From contig NZ_CP159830.1 of NCBI RefSeq assembly GCF_047730085.1, forward strand, positions 1,426,001 to 1,490,000: a stretch of DNA of 64,000 bases. Direction: 5' to 3'. The position numbers were made by a program, and so were the translations under genes. Source of the DNA: Njordibacter sp937773555. Lineage in GTDB: Bacteria; Pseudomonadota; Gammaproteobacteria; Pseudomonadales; Balneatricaceae. Position 1 is the first letter of the stretch. Every line of letters starts with the position of its first letter. Shown one piece after another: positions 17,174-26,263 of the stretch. Under the pieces are notes generated by a model. That model was given only the letters and a program-made list of their open reading frames with translations. It was not told where the DNA came from and did not search any database.

Positions 17174-17878
17174 ATGTGTAGACAATCTATTATGCAGGAA
17201 GAAATAACTACCTTAGCCAAACAAGTGTGTGAGCGTATCGTAAAAGATATTATTACTGGCACCATTGCCCAAGGTCAAAAGCTTAATGAGCCTGAACTGG
17301 CCCGAATTCATGGGATAAGCCGTGGCCCGCTGCGAGAAGCCATGAGTAGGCTTGAATCTATGCGTTTGATCACCCGCATACCTAATGTCGGTGCAAGGGT
17401 TGTAAAGCTATCTTACCAAGAGTTGTTAGAAATTTATCAAATACGAGAATCACTAGAGGGCTTGGCCGCCAAGCTGGCGGCTCAGGCCATGTCAAAAGAA
17501 GAGAAGTCTAACCTTAGATTACTTCTTAATAGCCATCATAAGCACATCCTAGACACTCAAGGTCAATCTTATTTTCAACAAGAAGGTGATGTTGACTTTC
17601 ATTATTGCATTGTTCATGGCAGTAAAAATAAACGCCTTATTGACATGCTTGCCGGGGATTTGTATCAGCTTGTTCGTATGTACAGATACCAATTTAGCTT
17701 GTCTAGCAACCGACCTCAACAAGCCTTAAAAGAACACGACCAAATTTGTAGCGCTATTGAAGAAGGCGACGGAGAGTTAGCCGAGTGGCTTATGAAGCGT
17801 CACATTAATAATGCTCGAAAAAACATCATGCAGCGCATGCAAACACAATCTACTACCCAGGATGGAAATAACCCATGA
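17174..17878 (+). CDS. GntR-family (FCD) regulator of the 2-methylcitrate operon
   Basis: A 234-residue protein with a winged helix at residues 10-75 (VKDIITGTIAQGQKLNEPELARIHGISRGPLREAMSRLE) and an all-helical FCD ligand domain (LLEIYQIRESLEGLAAKLAA, DVDFHYCIVHGSKNKRLIDML, LKEHDQICSAIEEGDGELAEWLMKRHI). It overlaps prpB by 4 bp, so it is the first gene of the propionate operon and is probably its autoregulated repressor, sensing a methylcitrate-type intermediate. The start could also be ATG 17192; neither has a Shine-Dalgarno sequence, and the nearby TATAAT implies a very short or absent leader. E. coli uses a different, sigma-54-type activator (PrpR) for this pathway. Confidence 0.88.
   Translation: MCRQSIMQEEITTLAKQVCERIVKDIITGTIAQGQKLNEPELARIHGISRGPLREAMSRLESMRLITRIPNVGARVVKLSYQELLEIYQIRESLEGLAAKLAAQAMSKEEKSNLRLLLNSHHKHILDTQGQSYFQQEGDVDFHYCIVHGSKNKRLIDMLAGDLYQLVRMYRYQFSLSSNRPQQALKEHDQICSAIEEGDGELAEWLMKRHINNARKNIMQRMQTQSTTQDGNNP
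17177..17186. promoter_or_regulatory. Second GntR half-site, inverted copy downstream of the prp promoter
   Basis: TGTAGACAAT is the reverse complement of ATTGTCTACA at 17102-17111, so the promoter is bracketed by a 10-bp inverted repeat with arms 65 bp apart. The copy overlaps the first codons of the regulator gene, a position suited to autorepression. Confidence 0.5.
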
Positions 17879-18771
17879 GCAAAACAGTTAGAATGAGCCA
17901 AGGTGCTAAATTCCGAGCAGCAATCAATAATAATGATCCACTGCAAATTGTCGGCACAATTAATGCCTATAGTGCGATGATGGCGGAAAAAGTTGGTCAT
18001 CAGTCTATTTACCTTTCTGGCGGCGGGGTAGCTAATGCCTCGTATGGTTTACCTGATCTAGGCATGACTAGCCTTAACGATGTATTGGCAGACGCTAGGC
18101 GAATCACCGCAGCTAGCGAACTACCTCTTTTAGTGGATATTGATACGGGTTGGGGTGGGGCTTTTAATATTGCCAGAGCTATTAAAGGCATGGAGTCTGC
18201 AGGTGTTGCTGCAGTGCATATTGAAGATCAAGTGGCACAAAAGCGCTGTGGCCATCGCCCCAATAAGGAGATTGTATCCACTCAAGAAATGGCAGATCGC
18301 ATTAAAGCTGCAGTAGATGCCCGTGTTGATGATGATTTTTTTATCATGGCAAGAACGGACGCTTTCCAAAAGGACGGTTTACAAGCTGCTATTGAGCGCT
18401 CTCAAGCCTGCATAGAAGCCGGTGCAGATGGTATTTTTGCTGAAGCTGTGCATGAGCTGACTGATTATGAAGCTTTTGCTAAGGCCATATCTGTGCCTCT
18501 ATTAGCTAACATTACCGAATTTGGTGCCACACCTTTATACAACAAAACAGAATTGGCCAATGTTGGTGTAGATATGGTGCTTTACCCACTTAGTGCATTT
18601 AGAGCTATGAACAAAGCGGCGCTTAATGTCTATGAACACTTATTAGTTGACGGTGATCAAAAGGCAGTCATCGATACGATGCAAACCCGTATGGAACTAT
18701 ATGATTTTTTAGATTATCACTCGTTTGAAAAAAAGTTAGACAAATTATTCGCAGCTGGTAAAAACCTGTAA
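17875..18771 (+). CDS. prpB: 2-methylisocitrate lyase
   Basis: Cleaves 2-methylisocitrate to pyruvate and succinate, the last step of the methylcitrate cycle. The 298-residue protein belongs to the isocitrate lyase/PEP mutase family: SGGGVANASYGLPDLG, the metal-site VDIDTGWGG, the catalytic loop EDQVAQKRCGHRPNKEIV (KRCGH in place of KKCGH), FFIMARTDAF and LANITEFGATPLY. It overlaps the GntR gene by 4 bp and lies 24 bp before prpC, which has an AAGGAA ribosome site. The context makes oxaloacetate hydrolase or carboxyPEP mutase activity unlikely. Confidence 0.96.
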   Translation: MSKTVRMSQGAKFRAAINNNDPLQIVGTINAYSAMMAEKVGHQSIYLSGGGVANASYGLPDLGMTSLNDVLADARRITAASELPLLVDIDTGWGGAFNIARAIKGMESAGVAAVHIEDQVAQKRCGHRPNKEIVSTQEMADRIKAAVDARVDDDFFIMARTDAFQKDGLQAAIERSQACIEAGADGIFAEAVHELTDYEAFAKAISVPLLANITEFGATPLYNKTELANVGVDMVLYPLSAFRAMNKAALNVYEHLLVDGDQKAVIDTMQTRMELYDFLDYHSFEKKLDKLFAAGKNL

Positions 18772-18795
18772 CTACACCCTTAAAGGAACAATACA

Positions 18796-19923
18796 ATGAG
18801 TACTAAACCTATATCTGGAGCTGGCCTAAGGGGTCAATCAGCTGGATCTACCGCATTATGTACTGTTGGCTTAACTGGGACGGGCTTAACCTATCGTGGT
18901 TATGACATTAGCGAACTGGCTGAAAAGGCTAGCTTTGAAGAAGTCGCCCACATGCTGCTAAAAGGTCATTTACCAAATCAAGCAGAGCTTGACGCTTATA
19001 CCAAAAAGTTACGGGGTATGCGCCACTTACCTAAAGCCTTAAAAACTGTACTGGAGCAAATCCCTGCTGATGCGCACCCAATGGATGTGATGCGCACTGG
19101 TTGCTCTATGCTAGGTAATTTAGAAACTGAAATCGACTTTTCGATGGAACAAGAGGTTACAGACCGTTTGCTAAGTCTATTTCCTGCGATCATTTGTTAT
19201 TGGTATCGGTTTAGCCATGATGGCGTGCGTATTGAAACTGAAACTGATGATCACTCTATTGGTTCTTACTTCTTACATTTATTACATGACAAGAAGCCCA
19301 GTGACTTGCACGCTAAGGTGATGAACGTATCTCTCATTTTATATGCCGAGCACGAATTTAACGCGTCCACGTTTACTGCTAGGGTCTGTGCGTCAACACT
19401 TTCAGACATGCATTCATGTGTTACCGGAGCAATTGGTAGCTTAAGGGGCCCATTACATGGTGGTGCAAACGAAGCAGCAATGGACATGATTGAAAACTGG
19501 GCAACACCAGATGAAGCAGAATCTGCCATCATGGGTATGCTGGCCCGTAAAGACAAAATCATGGGGTTTGGCCATGCTATTTATCGTGAGTCAGACCCAC
19601 GTAACGTGATCATTAAAGGCTGGTCAGAAAAGCTGGCAGACTCTATTGGTGACACACATTTATACCCAGTGTCTGTGCGTTGTGAAGAAGTTATGTGGCG
19701 AGAAAAGAAGTTGTTCTGTAATGCTGATTTCTTTCATGCATCTACCTATAATTTTATGGGTATTCCAACCAAATTATTTACGCCAATTTTTGTCATGTCG
19801 CGGCTTACTGGCTGGGCAGCTCATGTCATGGAGCAACGTACTAACAATCGGATTATTCGCCCAAGTGCAGACTACACAGGCCCTGAAACTGCCCAGTGGG
19901 TAGACATATCTAACCGAGGTTAA
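18796..19923 (+). CDS. prpC: 2-methylcitrate synthase
   Basis: Joins propionyl-CoA and oxaloacetate, opening the methylcitrate cycle. At 375 residues it is the short type of the citrate synthase family, as expected for PrpC rather than GltA (about 427). Recognisable blocks are LTYRGYDISELAEKASFEEVAHMLL, the catalytic histidine regions GAIGSLRGPLHGGANEAAM and MGFGHAIYRESDPR, and the C-terminal NRIIRPSADYTGP. Position between prpB and acnD fixes its role. The spacing to acnD is 5 bp. Confidence 0.96.
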   Translation: MSTKPISGAGLRGQSAGSTALCTVGLTGTGLTYRGYDISELAEKASFEEVAHMLLKGHLPNQAELDAYTKKLRGMRHLPKALKTVLEQIPADAHPMDVMRTGCSMLGNLETEIDFSMEQEVTDRLLSLFPAIICYWYRFSHDGVRIETETDDHSIGSYFLHLLHDKKPSDLHAKVMNVSLILYAEHEFNASTFTARVCASTLSDMHSCVTGAIGSLRGPLHGGANEAAMDMIENWATPDEAESAIMGMLARKDKIMGFGHAIYRESDPRNVIIKGWSEKLADSIGDTHLYPVSVRCEEVMWREKKLFCNADFFHASTYNFMGIPTKLFTPIFVMSRLTGWAAHVMEQRTNNRIIRPSADYTGPETAQWVDISNRG

Positions 19924-19928
19924 TAACG

Positions 19929-22529
19929 ATGAAAACCAACTACCGCAAAGCCCTGGTTGATACTGGGTTAGATTATTTCGATACTCAATCGGCTATTAAT
20001 GACATTAGTGCGGGTGCCTACGCCAAACTACCTTATACCTCCAAGATATTAGCGGAACAGTTGGTACGACGCTGCGACCCTTCTACGTTAACAGCTTCTC
20101 TTACGCAATTAATTGAGCGAAAACAAGACCTAGACTTTCCTTGGTACCCAGCGCGTGTAGTATGCCATGACATTTTGGGCCAAACTGCTTTGGTAGACTT
20201 AGCCGGATTAAGGGATGCTATTGCAGAGCAAGGCGGCGATCCTTCAAAAGTGAACCCAGTAGTCCCGACGCAACTGATTATTGACCACTCATTGGCTGTA
20301 GAGCATGCCGGTTTTGACGCTGACGCGTTTGAAAAAAACCGTGCCATTGAAGACCGTCGCAACGATGACCGCTTCCATTTTATTGAATGGACTAAAACGG
20401 CGTTTAAAAACGTTGATGTGATCCCTGCTGGCAACGGCATTATGCATCAGATCAATTTGGAAAAAATGTCTCCTGTGATTCAGAACCGAGATGGACTGGC
20501 ATACCCAGACACCTGTATCGGTACTGACAGCCATACACCGCACATTGATGCCTTAGGTGTCATCGCTGTTGGAGTGGGTGGGTTAGAAGCAGAAAACGTG
20601 ATGCTAGGCCGTGCCTCTATGATGAGGTTGCCAAACATTATTGGTGTAGAGCTGAGCGGCAAACGGCAGCCAGGTATTACCGCCACAGACATGGTTTTGG
20701 CACTCACTGAATTTTTGCGTGCCCAAAAAGTAGTGTCGTCATATCTGGAGTTCTTTGGAGAAGGCGCTAATGGTTTAACCATTGGTGACCGAGCTACCAT
20801 TTCGAATATGACTCCCGAATACGGAGCCTCTGCGGCGCTATTTTATATTGACCAGCAAACTATTGATTACCTTAATATAACCGGACGCGAACCAGAGCAA
20901 GTGGCTTTGGTTGAAACCTATGCCAAAACCAACGGTTTATGGGCAGGTGACATGGTTAACGCCCAGTACGAACGAGTATTAACCTTCGACTTGTCTAGCG
21001 TTGGCCGCACTATGGCTGGGCCATCAAGCCCACACCTGCGTTTACCGACCTCGGCCTTGGTTGAACGAGGCATTGCCAAAGCCTATGACAATTCAGAAGT
21101 TGATGGGTTAATGCCTGATGGCGCAGTAATTATCGCCGCTATTACTAGCTGTACCAATACTAGTAACCCACGCAATGTGATCGCCGCGGGTTTATTAGCC
21201 CGAAATGCTAACCGCTTAGGCTTAAAGCGCAAGCCTTGGGTTAAGTCCTCCTTTGCTCCTGGCTCTAAAGTAGCCAAACTTTATTTAGAAGAAGCAGGGT
21301 TGTTAACCGAAATGGAACAACTTGGTTTTGGTATTGTCGGGTATGCTTGTACCACTTGCAACGGCATGAGTGGTGCTTTAGACCCACAAATTCAGCGAGA
21401 GGTAATTGATCGTGATCTATATACTACAGCCGTATTATCGGGCAACCGTAACTTTGATGGCCGAATTCATCCCTATGCCAAACAAGCCTTCTTAGCATCA
21501 CCGCCATTGGTAGCTGCCTACGCCATTGCGGGCTCCATGCGTTTTGATATAGAACAAGATGTGTTAGGACAAGACCAAAAAGGTAATGACATTCTGCTTA
21601 AAGATATTTGGCCTGAAGATGACGAAATAGACGCTATCGTCGCTAAATGTGTTAAACCGGAGCAGTTTAAACAGATTTATATTCCAATGTTTGATCTAGG
21701 TAAAATAGACGAGGCGGCAAGCCCTTTATATGATTGGCGCCCTAATACTACCTATATACGTAGGCCTCCCTATTGGGAAGGCGCCTTGGCAGGTGAACGC
21801 ACCTTAAAAAGCATGCGCCCCTTAGCCATACTAGGGGACAATATAACCACTGACCACTTATCACCTTCAAACGCTATTCTTGCCAACAGCGCGGCAGGTG
21901 AGTATTTGACCAAAATGGGGCTGCCAGAGGAAGATTACAACTCGTATGCTACCCATAGAGGCGACCATTTAACCGCACAAAGAGCCACTTTTGCTAACCC
22001 TAAGCTCCTTAACGAAATGTGTCTAGATGACGAGGGCAATATACAGCAAGGATCACTTGCCAGACTAGAACCCGAAGGCCAGACGCTGCGTATGTGGGAA
22101 ACCATTGAAACTTATATGGACCGTGCTCAGCCGTTAATTATTGTGGCTGGTGCAGATTACGGACAAGGTTCATCCAGAGATTGGGCAGCTAAAGGCGTGC
22201 GCTTAGCCGGTGTAGAAGTAATAGTAGCCGAAGGGTTTGAACGTATACATCGTACCAACCTTGTGGGTATGGGTATTTTACCTCTACAATTTAGAGCGTT
22301 AGAAAACCGAAAAAGCCACAAGCTAGATGGAACAGAAACCTTTGATGTGATCGGTGATCCTAGCCCTGGTTGTGACCTAACTTTGGTGGTTAATCGTGTG
22401 GATGGTAGCTTTCATAGCATTACCGTTACTTGTCGCTTAGACACAGCAGAAGAAACTTTAGTTTATTCTGCTGGTGGTATCTTGCAACGCTTCGCCCAAG
22501 ATTTTCTTGAATCAACAAGTGCTACTTAG
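19929..22529 (+). CDS. acnD: Fe-S-dependent 2-methylcitrate dehydratase AcnD
   Basis: An 866-residue aconitase-superfamily enzyme that dehydrates 2-methylcitrate to a 2-methylaconitate isomer, replacing PrpD. It contains CIGTDSHTPHIDALG, GGLEAENVMLG, the cluster cysteine in ITSCTNTSNPRN and the pair in YACTTCNGMSG, and the swivel domain GADYGQGSSRDWAAKG. AcnD needs PrpF to give the right double-bond isomer, and prpF follows 8 bp later. Its 4Fe-4S cluster makes it a likely client of cluster carriers such as NfuA in this window. Ordinary AcnA is about 890 residues; operon context decides the assignment. Confidence 0.95.
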   Translation: MKTNYRKALVDTGLDYFDTQSAINDISAGAYAKLPYTSKILAEQLVRRCDPSTLTASLTQLIERKQDLDFPWYPARVVCHDILGQTALVDLAGLRDAIAEQGGDPSKVNPVVPTQLIIDHSLAVEHAGFDADAFEKNRAIEDRRNDDRFHFIEWTKTAFKNVDVIPAGNGIMHQINLEKMSPVIQNRDGLAYPDTCIGTDSHTPHIDALGVIAVGVGGLEAENVMLGRASMMRLPNIIGVELSGKRQPGITATDMVLALTEFLRAQKVVSSYLEFFGEGANGLTIGDRATISNMTPEYGASAALFYIDQQTIDYLNITGREPEQVALVETYAKTNGLWAGDMVNAQYERVLTFDLSSVGRTMAGPSSPHLRLPTSALVERGIAKAYDNSEVDGLMPDGAVIIAAITSCTNTSNPRNVIAAGLLARNANRLGLKRKPWVKSSFAPGSKVAKLYLEEAGLLTEMEQLGFGIVGYACTTCNGMSGALDPQIQREVIDRDLYTTAVLSGNRNFDGRIHPYAKQAFLASPPLVAAYAIAGSMRFDIEQDVLGQDQKGNDILLKDIWPEDDEIDAIVAKCVKPEQFKQIYIPMFDLGKIDEAASPLYDWRPNTTYIRRPPYWEGALAGERTLKSMRPLAILGDNITTDHLSPSNAILANSAAGEYLTKMGLPEEDYNSYATHRGDHLTAQRATFANPKLLNEMCLDDEGNIQQGSLARLEPEGQTLRMWETIETYMDRAQPLIIVAGADYGQGSSRDWAAKGVRLAGVEVIVAEGFERIHRTNLVGMGILPLQFRALENRKSHKLDGTETFDVIGDPSPGCDLTLVVNRVDGSFHSITVTCRLDTAEETLVYSAGGILQRFAQDFLESTSAT

Positions 22530-22537
22530 GACTTAAT

Positions 22538-23719
22538 ATGAGCTTTAAACAGCAAATAAAAATCCCAGCCACGTATATGCGTGGTGGTACCAGCAAAGGC
22601 GTATTTTTTAACCTTTTGGATTTACCTGCTGCAGCGCAAGTGCCTGGACCAGCAAGGGATGCCTTATTGATGCGAGTGATTGGTAGCCCAGATATATACG
22701 GCAAACAAATAGATGGCATGGGTGGCGCAACATCAAGCACCAGCAAAACGGTCATTTTAAGCCCATGCAGCCAGCCAGATCATGACGTAGACTACCTGTT
22801 TGGGCAAGTGTCTATTGATAAGGCTTTTGTTGACTGGAGCGGCAACTGCGGTAACCTGTCATCTGCAGTAGGGGCTTTTGCGATTAGTTCTGGTTTGGTA
22901 GACCCTAGCCGCATTCCTAACGATGGCATGGCTATCGTTAGGATATGGCAAGCCAATATTAACAAAACTATCGTTGCTCATATCCCTATGGTTAACGGAC
23001 AAGTGCAAGAAACGGGGGACTTCCAATTAGATGGTGTAACCTTTGCGGCCGCTGAGATTAAGCTAGAGTTTATCAATCCCTCCGCCGCAGACGCTGATAT
23101 GTTTCCTACGGGCAACTTGGTAGATCAATTAAAAGTGCCCTTTGTGGGCGGCATAAGCACTTTGGATGTGACCATGATTAATGCCGGTATTCCAACCATT
23201 TTCTTAAGGGCGCAAGATTTAGGATATATAGGCACAGAACTGCAAACTGACATTAATACTGATCAAGCTGCATTAACTAAGCTAGAGACCATACGCGCTT
23301 ATGGTGGTGTTCGCATGGGTTTGTTTAAGCACATTGATGATGCAAAGACTCGTCAACATACACCAAAAATAGCCTTTGTAGCCCCCGCAAAAAGCTATAC
23401 CTCATCAAGTGGTAGCATGGTCAGTGCTGAGAAGGTTGATTTGTTGGTGAGGGCCATGTCTATGGGCCAGTTACACCATGCCATGATGGGCACCGCTGCG
23501 GTGGCTATTGGTACGGCTGCCGCCATACCTGAAACCTTGGTAAATATTGCCACAGGTGGAAACAAGTTGACGCAAGTTACGTTTGGCCACCCATCAGGCA
23601 CCTTAACCGTAGGCGCTGAGGCTCATCAAGAAAATGGAAAATGGCAGGCAACCAAGGTAACCATGAGCCGCAGTGCACGGGTTTTGATGGAAGGTTGGGT
23701 TAGGGTGCCTGATGCCTGA
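22538..23719 (+). CDS. prpF: 2-methylaconitate cis-trans isomerase PrpF
   Basis: A 393-residue member of the diaminopimelate epimerase-like fold family. Family blocks are IPATYMRGGTSKGVFF, DGMGGATSSTSKT, the active-site region WSGNCGNLSSAVGAFAI, and GHPSGTLTVGAEAHQ near the C-terminus. It converts the AcnD product to the isomer that aconitase can rehydrate. Presence of acnD plus prpF instead of prpD marks the Shewanella/Pseudomonas-type version of the pathway. The last 8 bp overlap the next gene, a pseudouridine synthase unrelated to propionate. Confidence 0.95.
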   Translation: MSFKQQIKIPATYMRGGTSKGVFFNLLDLPAAAQVPGPARDALLMRVIGSPDIYGKQIDGMGGATSSTSKTVILSPCSQPDHDVDYLFGQVSIDKAFVDWSGNCGNLSSAVGAFAISSGLVDPSRIPNDGMAIVRIWQANINKTIVAHIPMVNGQVQETGDFQLDGVTFAAAEIKLEFINPSAADADMFPTGNLVDQLKVPFVGGISTLDVTMINAGIPTIFLRAQDLGYIGTELQTDINTDQAALTKLETIRAYGGVRMGLFKHIDDAKTRQHTPKIAFVAPAKSYTSSSGSMVSAEKVDLLVRAMSMGQLHHAMMGTAAVAIGTAAAIPETLVNIATGGNKLTQVTFGHPSGTLTVGAEAHQENGKWQATKVTMSRSARVLMEGWVRVPDA

Positions 23720-24542
23720 GTTTCATGTTGATGTAACCGACTCATCAACACCTGCTGCTGAATTACTTAAACAGCGCAGCGGATTATCTAAACAACAAAT
23801 AAAACAGGCCATGAAAAAGGGCGCCGTTTGGGTAAGTGAATCTGACACCGGCCACAAGCGACTTAGGCGTGCAAATAAAATCCTTAACGCAGGCCAACAG
23901 CTACACCTGTATTACGATACAGGCGTTTTAGGCTTACAAGTAGACGCCGCTGTGTTGATCGCCGATGAAGGCGACTACAGTGTTTGGTATAAACCTTACG
24001 GCATGTTGAGTCAGGGTTCAAAGTGGGGGGATCATTGCACTATTAACCGCTGGGTACAACAAAACCATCAACCTCAGAGGCCTGCGTTCATCGTTAATCG
24101 TTTAGATCGGGCAGCACAGGGTTTGATGTTAATTGCCCATACAAAAACTGCAGCAGCAGCTCTTAGTGGCTTATTTGCCAAACGTTCCATTAACAAGCAA
24201 TACACCGCATTGGTTCTAGGTTTGTTCCCTAATCAGATCAAACTAGACGAACCTATTGACGAAAAAAGTGCCATAAGTCACGCTAACCTGCTCACTTACT
24301 GCCCTGTAACTAAGAAATCCTTAGTTTTGGTAGAAATTGAAACAGGCCGGAAGCACCAAATACGTAAACATTTGAGTGGTGCGGGTTTCCCGATCATTGG
24401 AGACCGTCTGTATGGCCCAGAGGTAGATGATACAAGCATCAATTTATGCCTTGTTTCTACATATTTAGCCTTTAATTGCCCGATCACTGGCGTTGATAAA
24501 AGTTACCATCTTAAGGATGAATACTTGCCTCAAGTTGGTTAG
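23712..24542 (+). CDS. RluA-family pseudouridine synthase
   Basis: A 276-residue protein with an S4-like RNA-binding N-terminus (LLKQRSGLSKQQIKQAMKKGAVWV) and a pseudouridine synthase core. The catalytic motif reads FIVNRLDRAAQGLMLIAHT, keeping the essential Asp of RLD but with Ala where many members have Thr or Glu-Thr; KQYTALVLG and the RKHQIRKHLSGAGFPIIGDRLYG C-terminal block are typical. It isomerises uridine in rRNA or tRNA; the exact site cannot be read. It starts inside prpF (8-bp overlap), an unexpected coupling of RNA modification to propionate catabolism. Confidence 0.9.
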   Translation: MPEFHVDVTDSSTPAAELLKQRSGLSKQQIKQAMKKGAVWVSESDTGHKRLRRANKILNAGQQLHLYYDTGVLGLQVDAAVLIADEGDYSVWYKPYGMLSQGSKWGDHCTINRWVQQNHQPQRPAFIVNRLDRAAQGLMLIAHTKTAAAALSGLFAKRSINKQYTALVLGLFPNQIKLDEPIDEKSAISHANLLTYCPVTKKSLVLVEIETGRKHQIRKHLSGAGFPIIGDRLYGPEVDDTSINLCLVSTYLAFNCPITGVDKSYHLKDEYLPQVG

Positions 24543-24577
24543 ACTTACTGTTCACATTAGCCTCAGGATTTCTTTTT

Positions 24578-25069
24578 ATGCACGATTTATTACCCGAATT
24601 ATGCGACCAGTTTGAAGACCTAGTACAGGTTGTAGAACCCATGTTTAAGAGTTTTGGGGCTAGAGAGCGCTTTAGTGGTGAAATAGTCACCCTACAATGC
24701 TTTGAAGATAACTCTAAAGTTCGTGAACTTGCAGGCCAAAATGGTACAGGAAAGGTTTTGGTAGTTGATGGAGGTGGCTCACTAGCACGTGCTTTGCTTG
24801 GCGATATGTTAGCTAAGAAAGCTGCAACAAATGGCTGGGAAGGCATCATAATATATGGCTGTATACGCGACGTAAATGCAATTGCTGCCATTGACTTAGG
24901 GGTGCAGGCGCTAGCCATACACCCTATGAAGACTGAGAAACGTGGCTTGGGAGACATTAATAAAGACGTTCACTTTGGTGGGGTGACCTTTGTCCCCGGG
25001 CATTACATTTATGCCGATAATAATGGCGTTTTGGTTGCACCACACCCCTTATTACTTGATGGTTTATAG
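24578..25069 (+). CDS. rraA: RraA-family protein (regulator of RNase E activity)
   Basis: A 163-residue protein of the RraA fold (E. coli RraA 161). The blocks KVLVVDGGGSLARALLGDMLA, WEGIIIYGCIRDV and AIHPMKTEKRGLGDINKDVHFGG...GHYIYADNNGVLV are diagnostic. E. coli RraA is a trimer that binds RNase E and dampens mRNA decay. Other members are 4-hydroxy-4-methyl-2-oxoglutarate aldolases; the short length and gammaproteobacterial context favour RraA, though aldolase activity is not excluded. It lies 35 bp after the pseudouridine synthase and converges with roxA. Confidence 0.9.
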   Translation: MHDLLPELCDQFEDLVQVVEPMFKSFGARERFSGEIVTLQCFEDNSKVRELAGQNGTGKVLVVDGGGSLARALLGDMLAKKAATNGWEGIIIYGCIRDVNAIAAIDLGVQALAIHPMKTEKRGLGDINKDVHFGGVTFVPGHYIYADNNGVLVAPHPLLLDGL

Positions 25070-25093
25070 GGTAATCACCTGCACCAACACAAG

Positions 25094-26263
25094 CTACTCA
25101 TCGGCGAAGTAGAGGTACCCTTGGTTATGCAGGATAAGTAACATAGCCTTTGCTGCGTCCTTCTTAACTAAAAGAGCTAGTTCATCCACTTCTATCAACC
25201 ACTGATTAGCGATAGATTCAACAAAAGCAGTGGCATCTGGAGGACAGGGTAAAGCGTCACCTTGCACAAATAGAGTCAAACCGCCGTCACCTTGCCAGGT
25301 ATAAGCTAAGCGCACACCTTCAGACACCCTTAGCACGCCGTAAGCTTCATTAATAATACTTTCTAGTTCTGCTAAGTCCATAGCTTCTTCTGCCATGTCT
25401 AAATCAGGGTATTTAGCCTCTGTGCTGTGTTTGCCAAACCATTGAGCGACATTTTCTGGAGTAATTTGGTCTCGCATTAACTGCATCAAACCCTCAACAT
25501 CTGCTGCACTTATTTCACCACTGTTAACCGCAAATCCATGGTCTTTTATGCGTAGGTCAGCACTAGTGTCCATACTGCGTTCATCTGCAAAGGTGGTGAG
25601 CACGTCGCCATGCGAAGGAGAGCGAAAGCCTACAGAGTAAGTAACGCAAACATCAGACACCGCTACGCCTTTATGAGCCAACAATGGCGGGATATAGAGC
25701 ATATCGCCTGGGTTAAGAATAAACTCTTCACTCAATTTAAAGTCTGCTAACAAACTTAGATGATCATGGGCCATTAAGGCTGAATTTTCGTTACAGCGTT
25801 GGCCAATTTGCCATTGACGTTGGCCCTCACCTTGAATCAAAAATACATCATAACGATCGTAATGTGCGCCAACGCCAGCGCCTCTAGTGGCGTAGCTGAT
25901 CATGAGGTCATCTAAACGCCAGCTGGGTAAAAAGCGAAACTTAGCTAGGAAATCATGCACTTCTGGCACAAAACAATCCACGCCCTGAACTAATAGAGTC
26001 CAGGGAAAGTCTCGTTCTTTACTAAAGTCATCTTCGGTTAATGGGCCATGAATTACTTGCCAATCTTTTAGGTCACCTTTGTTTTCAATTAAACGTGACT
26101 CTACCTCAGACTCCAGTGCTAATCCTGCTAACTCGTCTACAGCAATGAGCGCTTCCTGAAAGGCAATACCTTTACGAATACATACTGGCTTTTGCTGCCA
26201 GTAGTCAGCAAGGAACTCTCCTACTGTTAATTCACCCAAATGGGTCAAGGGCGCCATTGTCAT
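25094..26263 (-). CDS. roxA: Cupin/JmjC ribosomal protein oxygenase (RoxA/YcfD type)
   Basis: A 389-residue Fe(II)/2-oxoglutarate oxygenase of the Cupin_4 family. The N-terminus resembles YcfD (LGELTVGEFLADYWQQKPVCIRKG), then LDDLMISYATRGAGVGAHYDRYDVFLIQGEGQRQWQIG supplies the HxD metal residues, and LNPGDMLYIPPLLAHKGVAV the distal His. YcfD hydroxylates Arg81 of ribosomal protein L16. The C-terminal winged-helix part is present. Its start overlaps the purB stop (TAATG), so it is the last gene of the mnmA-hflD-purB-roxA operon, a linkage familiar from other gammaproteobacteria. Confidence 0.92.
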   Translation of the reverse strand: MTMAPLTHLGELTVGEFLADYWQQKPVCIRKGIAFQEALIAVDELAGLALESEVESRLIENKGDLKDWQVIHGPLTEDDFSKERDFPWTLLVQGVDCFVPEVHDFLAKFRFLPSWRLDDLMISYATRGAGVGAHYDRYDVFLIQGEGQRQWQIGQRCNENSALMAHDHLSLLADFKLSEEFILNPGDMLYIPPLLAHKGVAVSDVCVTYSVGFRSPSHGDVLTTFADERSMDTSADLRIKDHGFAVNSGEISAADVEGLMQLMRDQITPENVAQWFGKHSTEAKYPDLDMAEEAMDLAELESIINEAYGVLRVSEGVRLAYTWQGDGGLTLFVQGDALPCPPDATAFVESIANQWLIEVDELALLVKKDAAKAMLLILHNQGYLYFADE

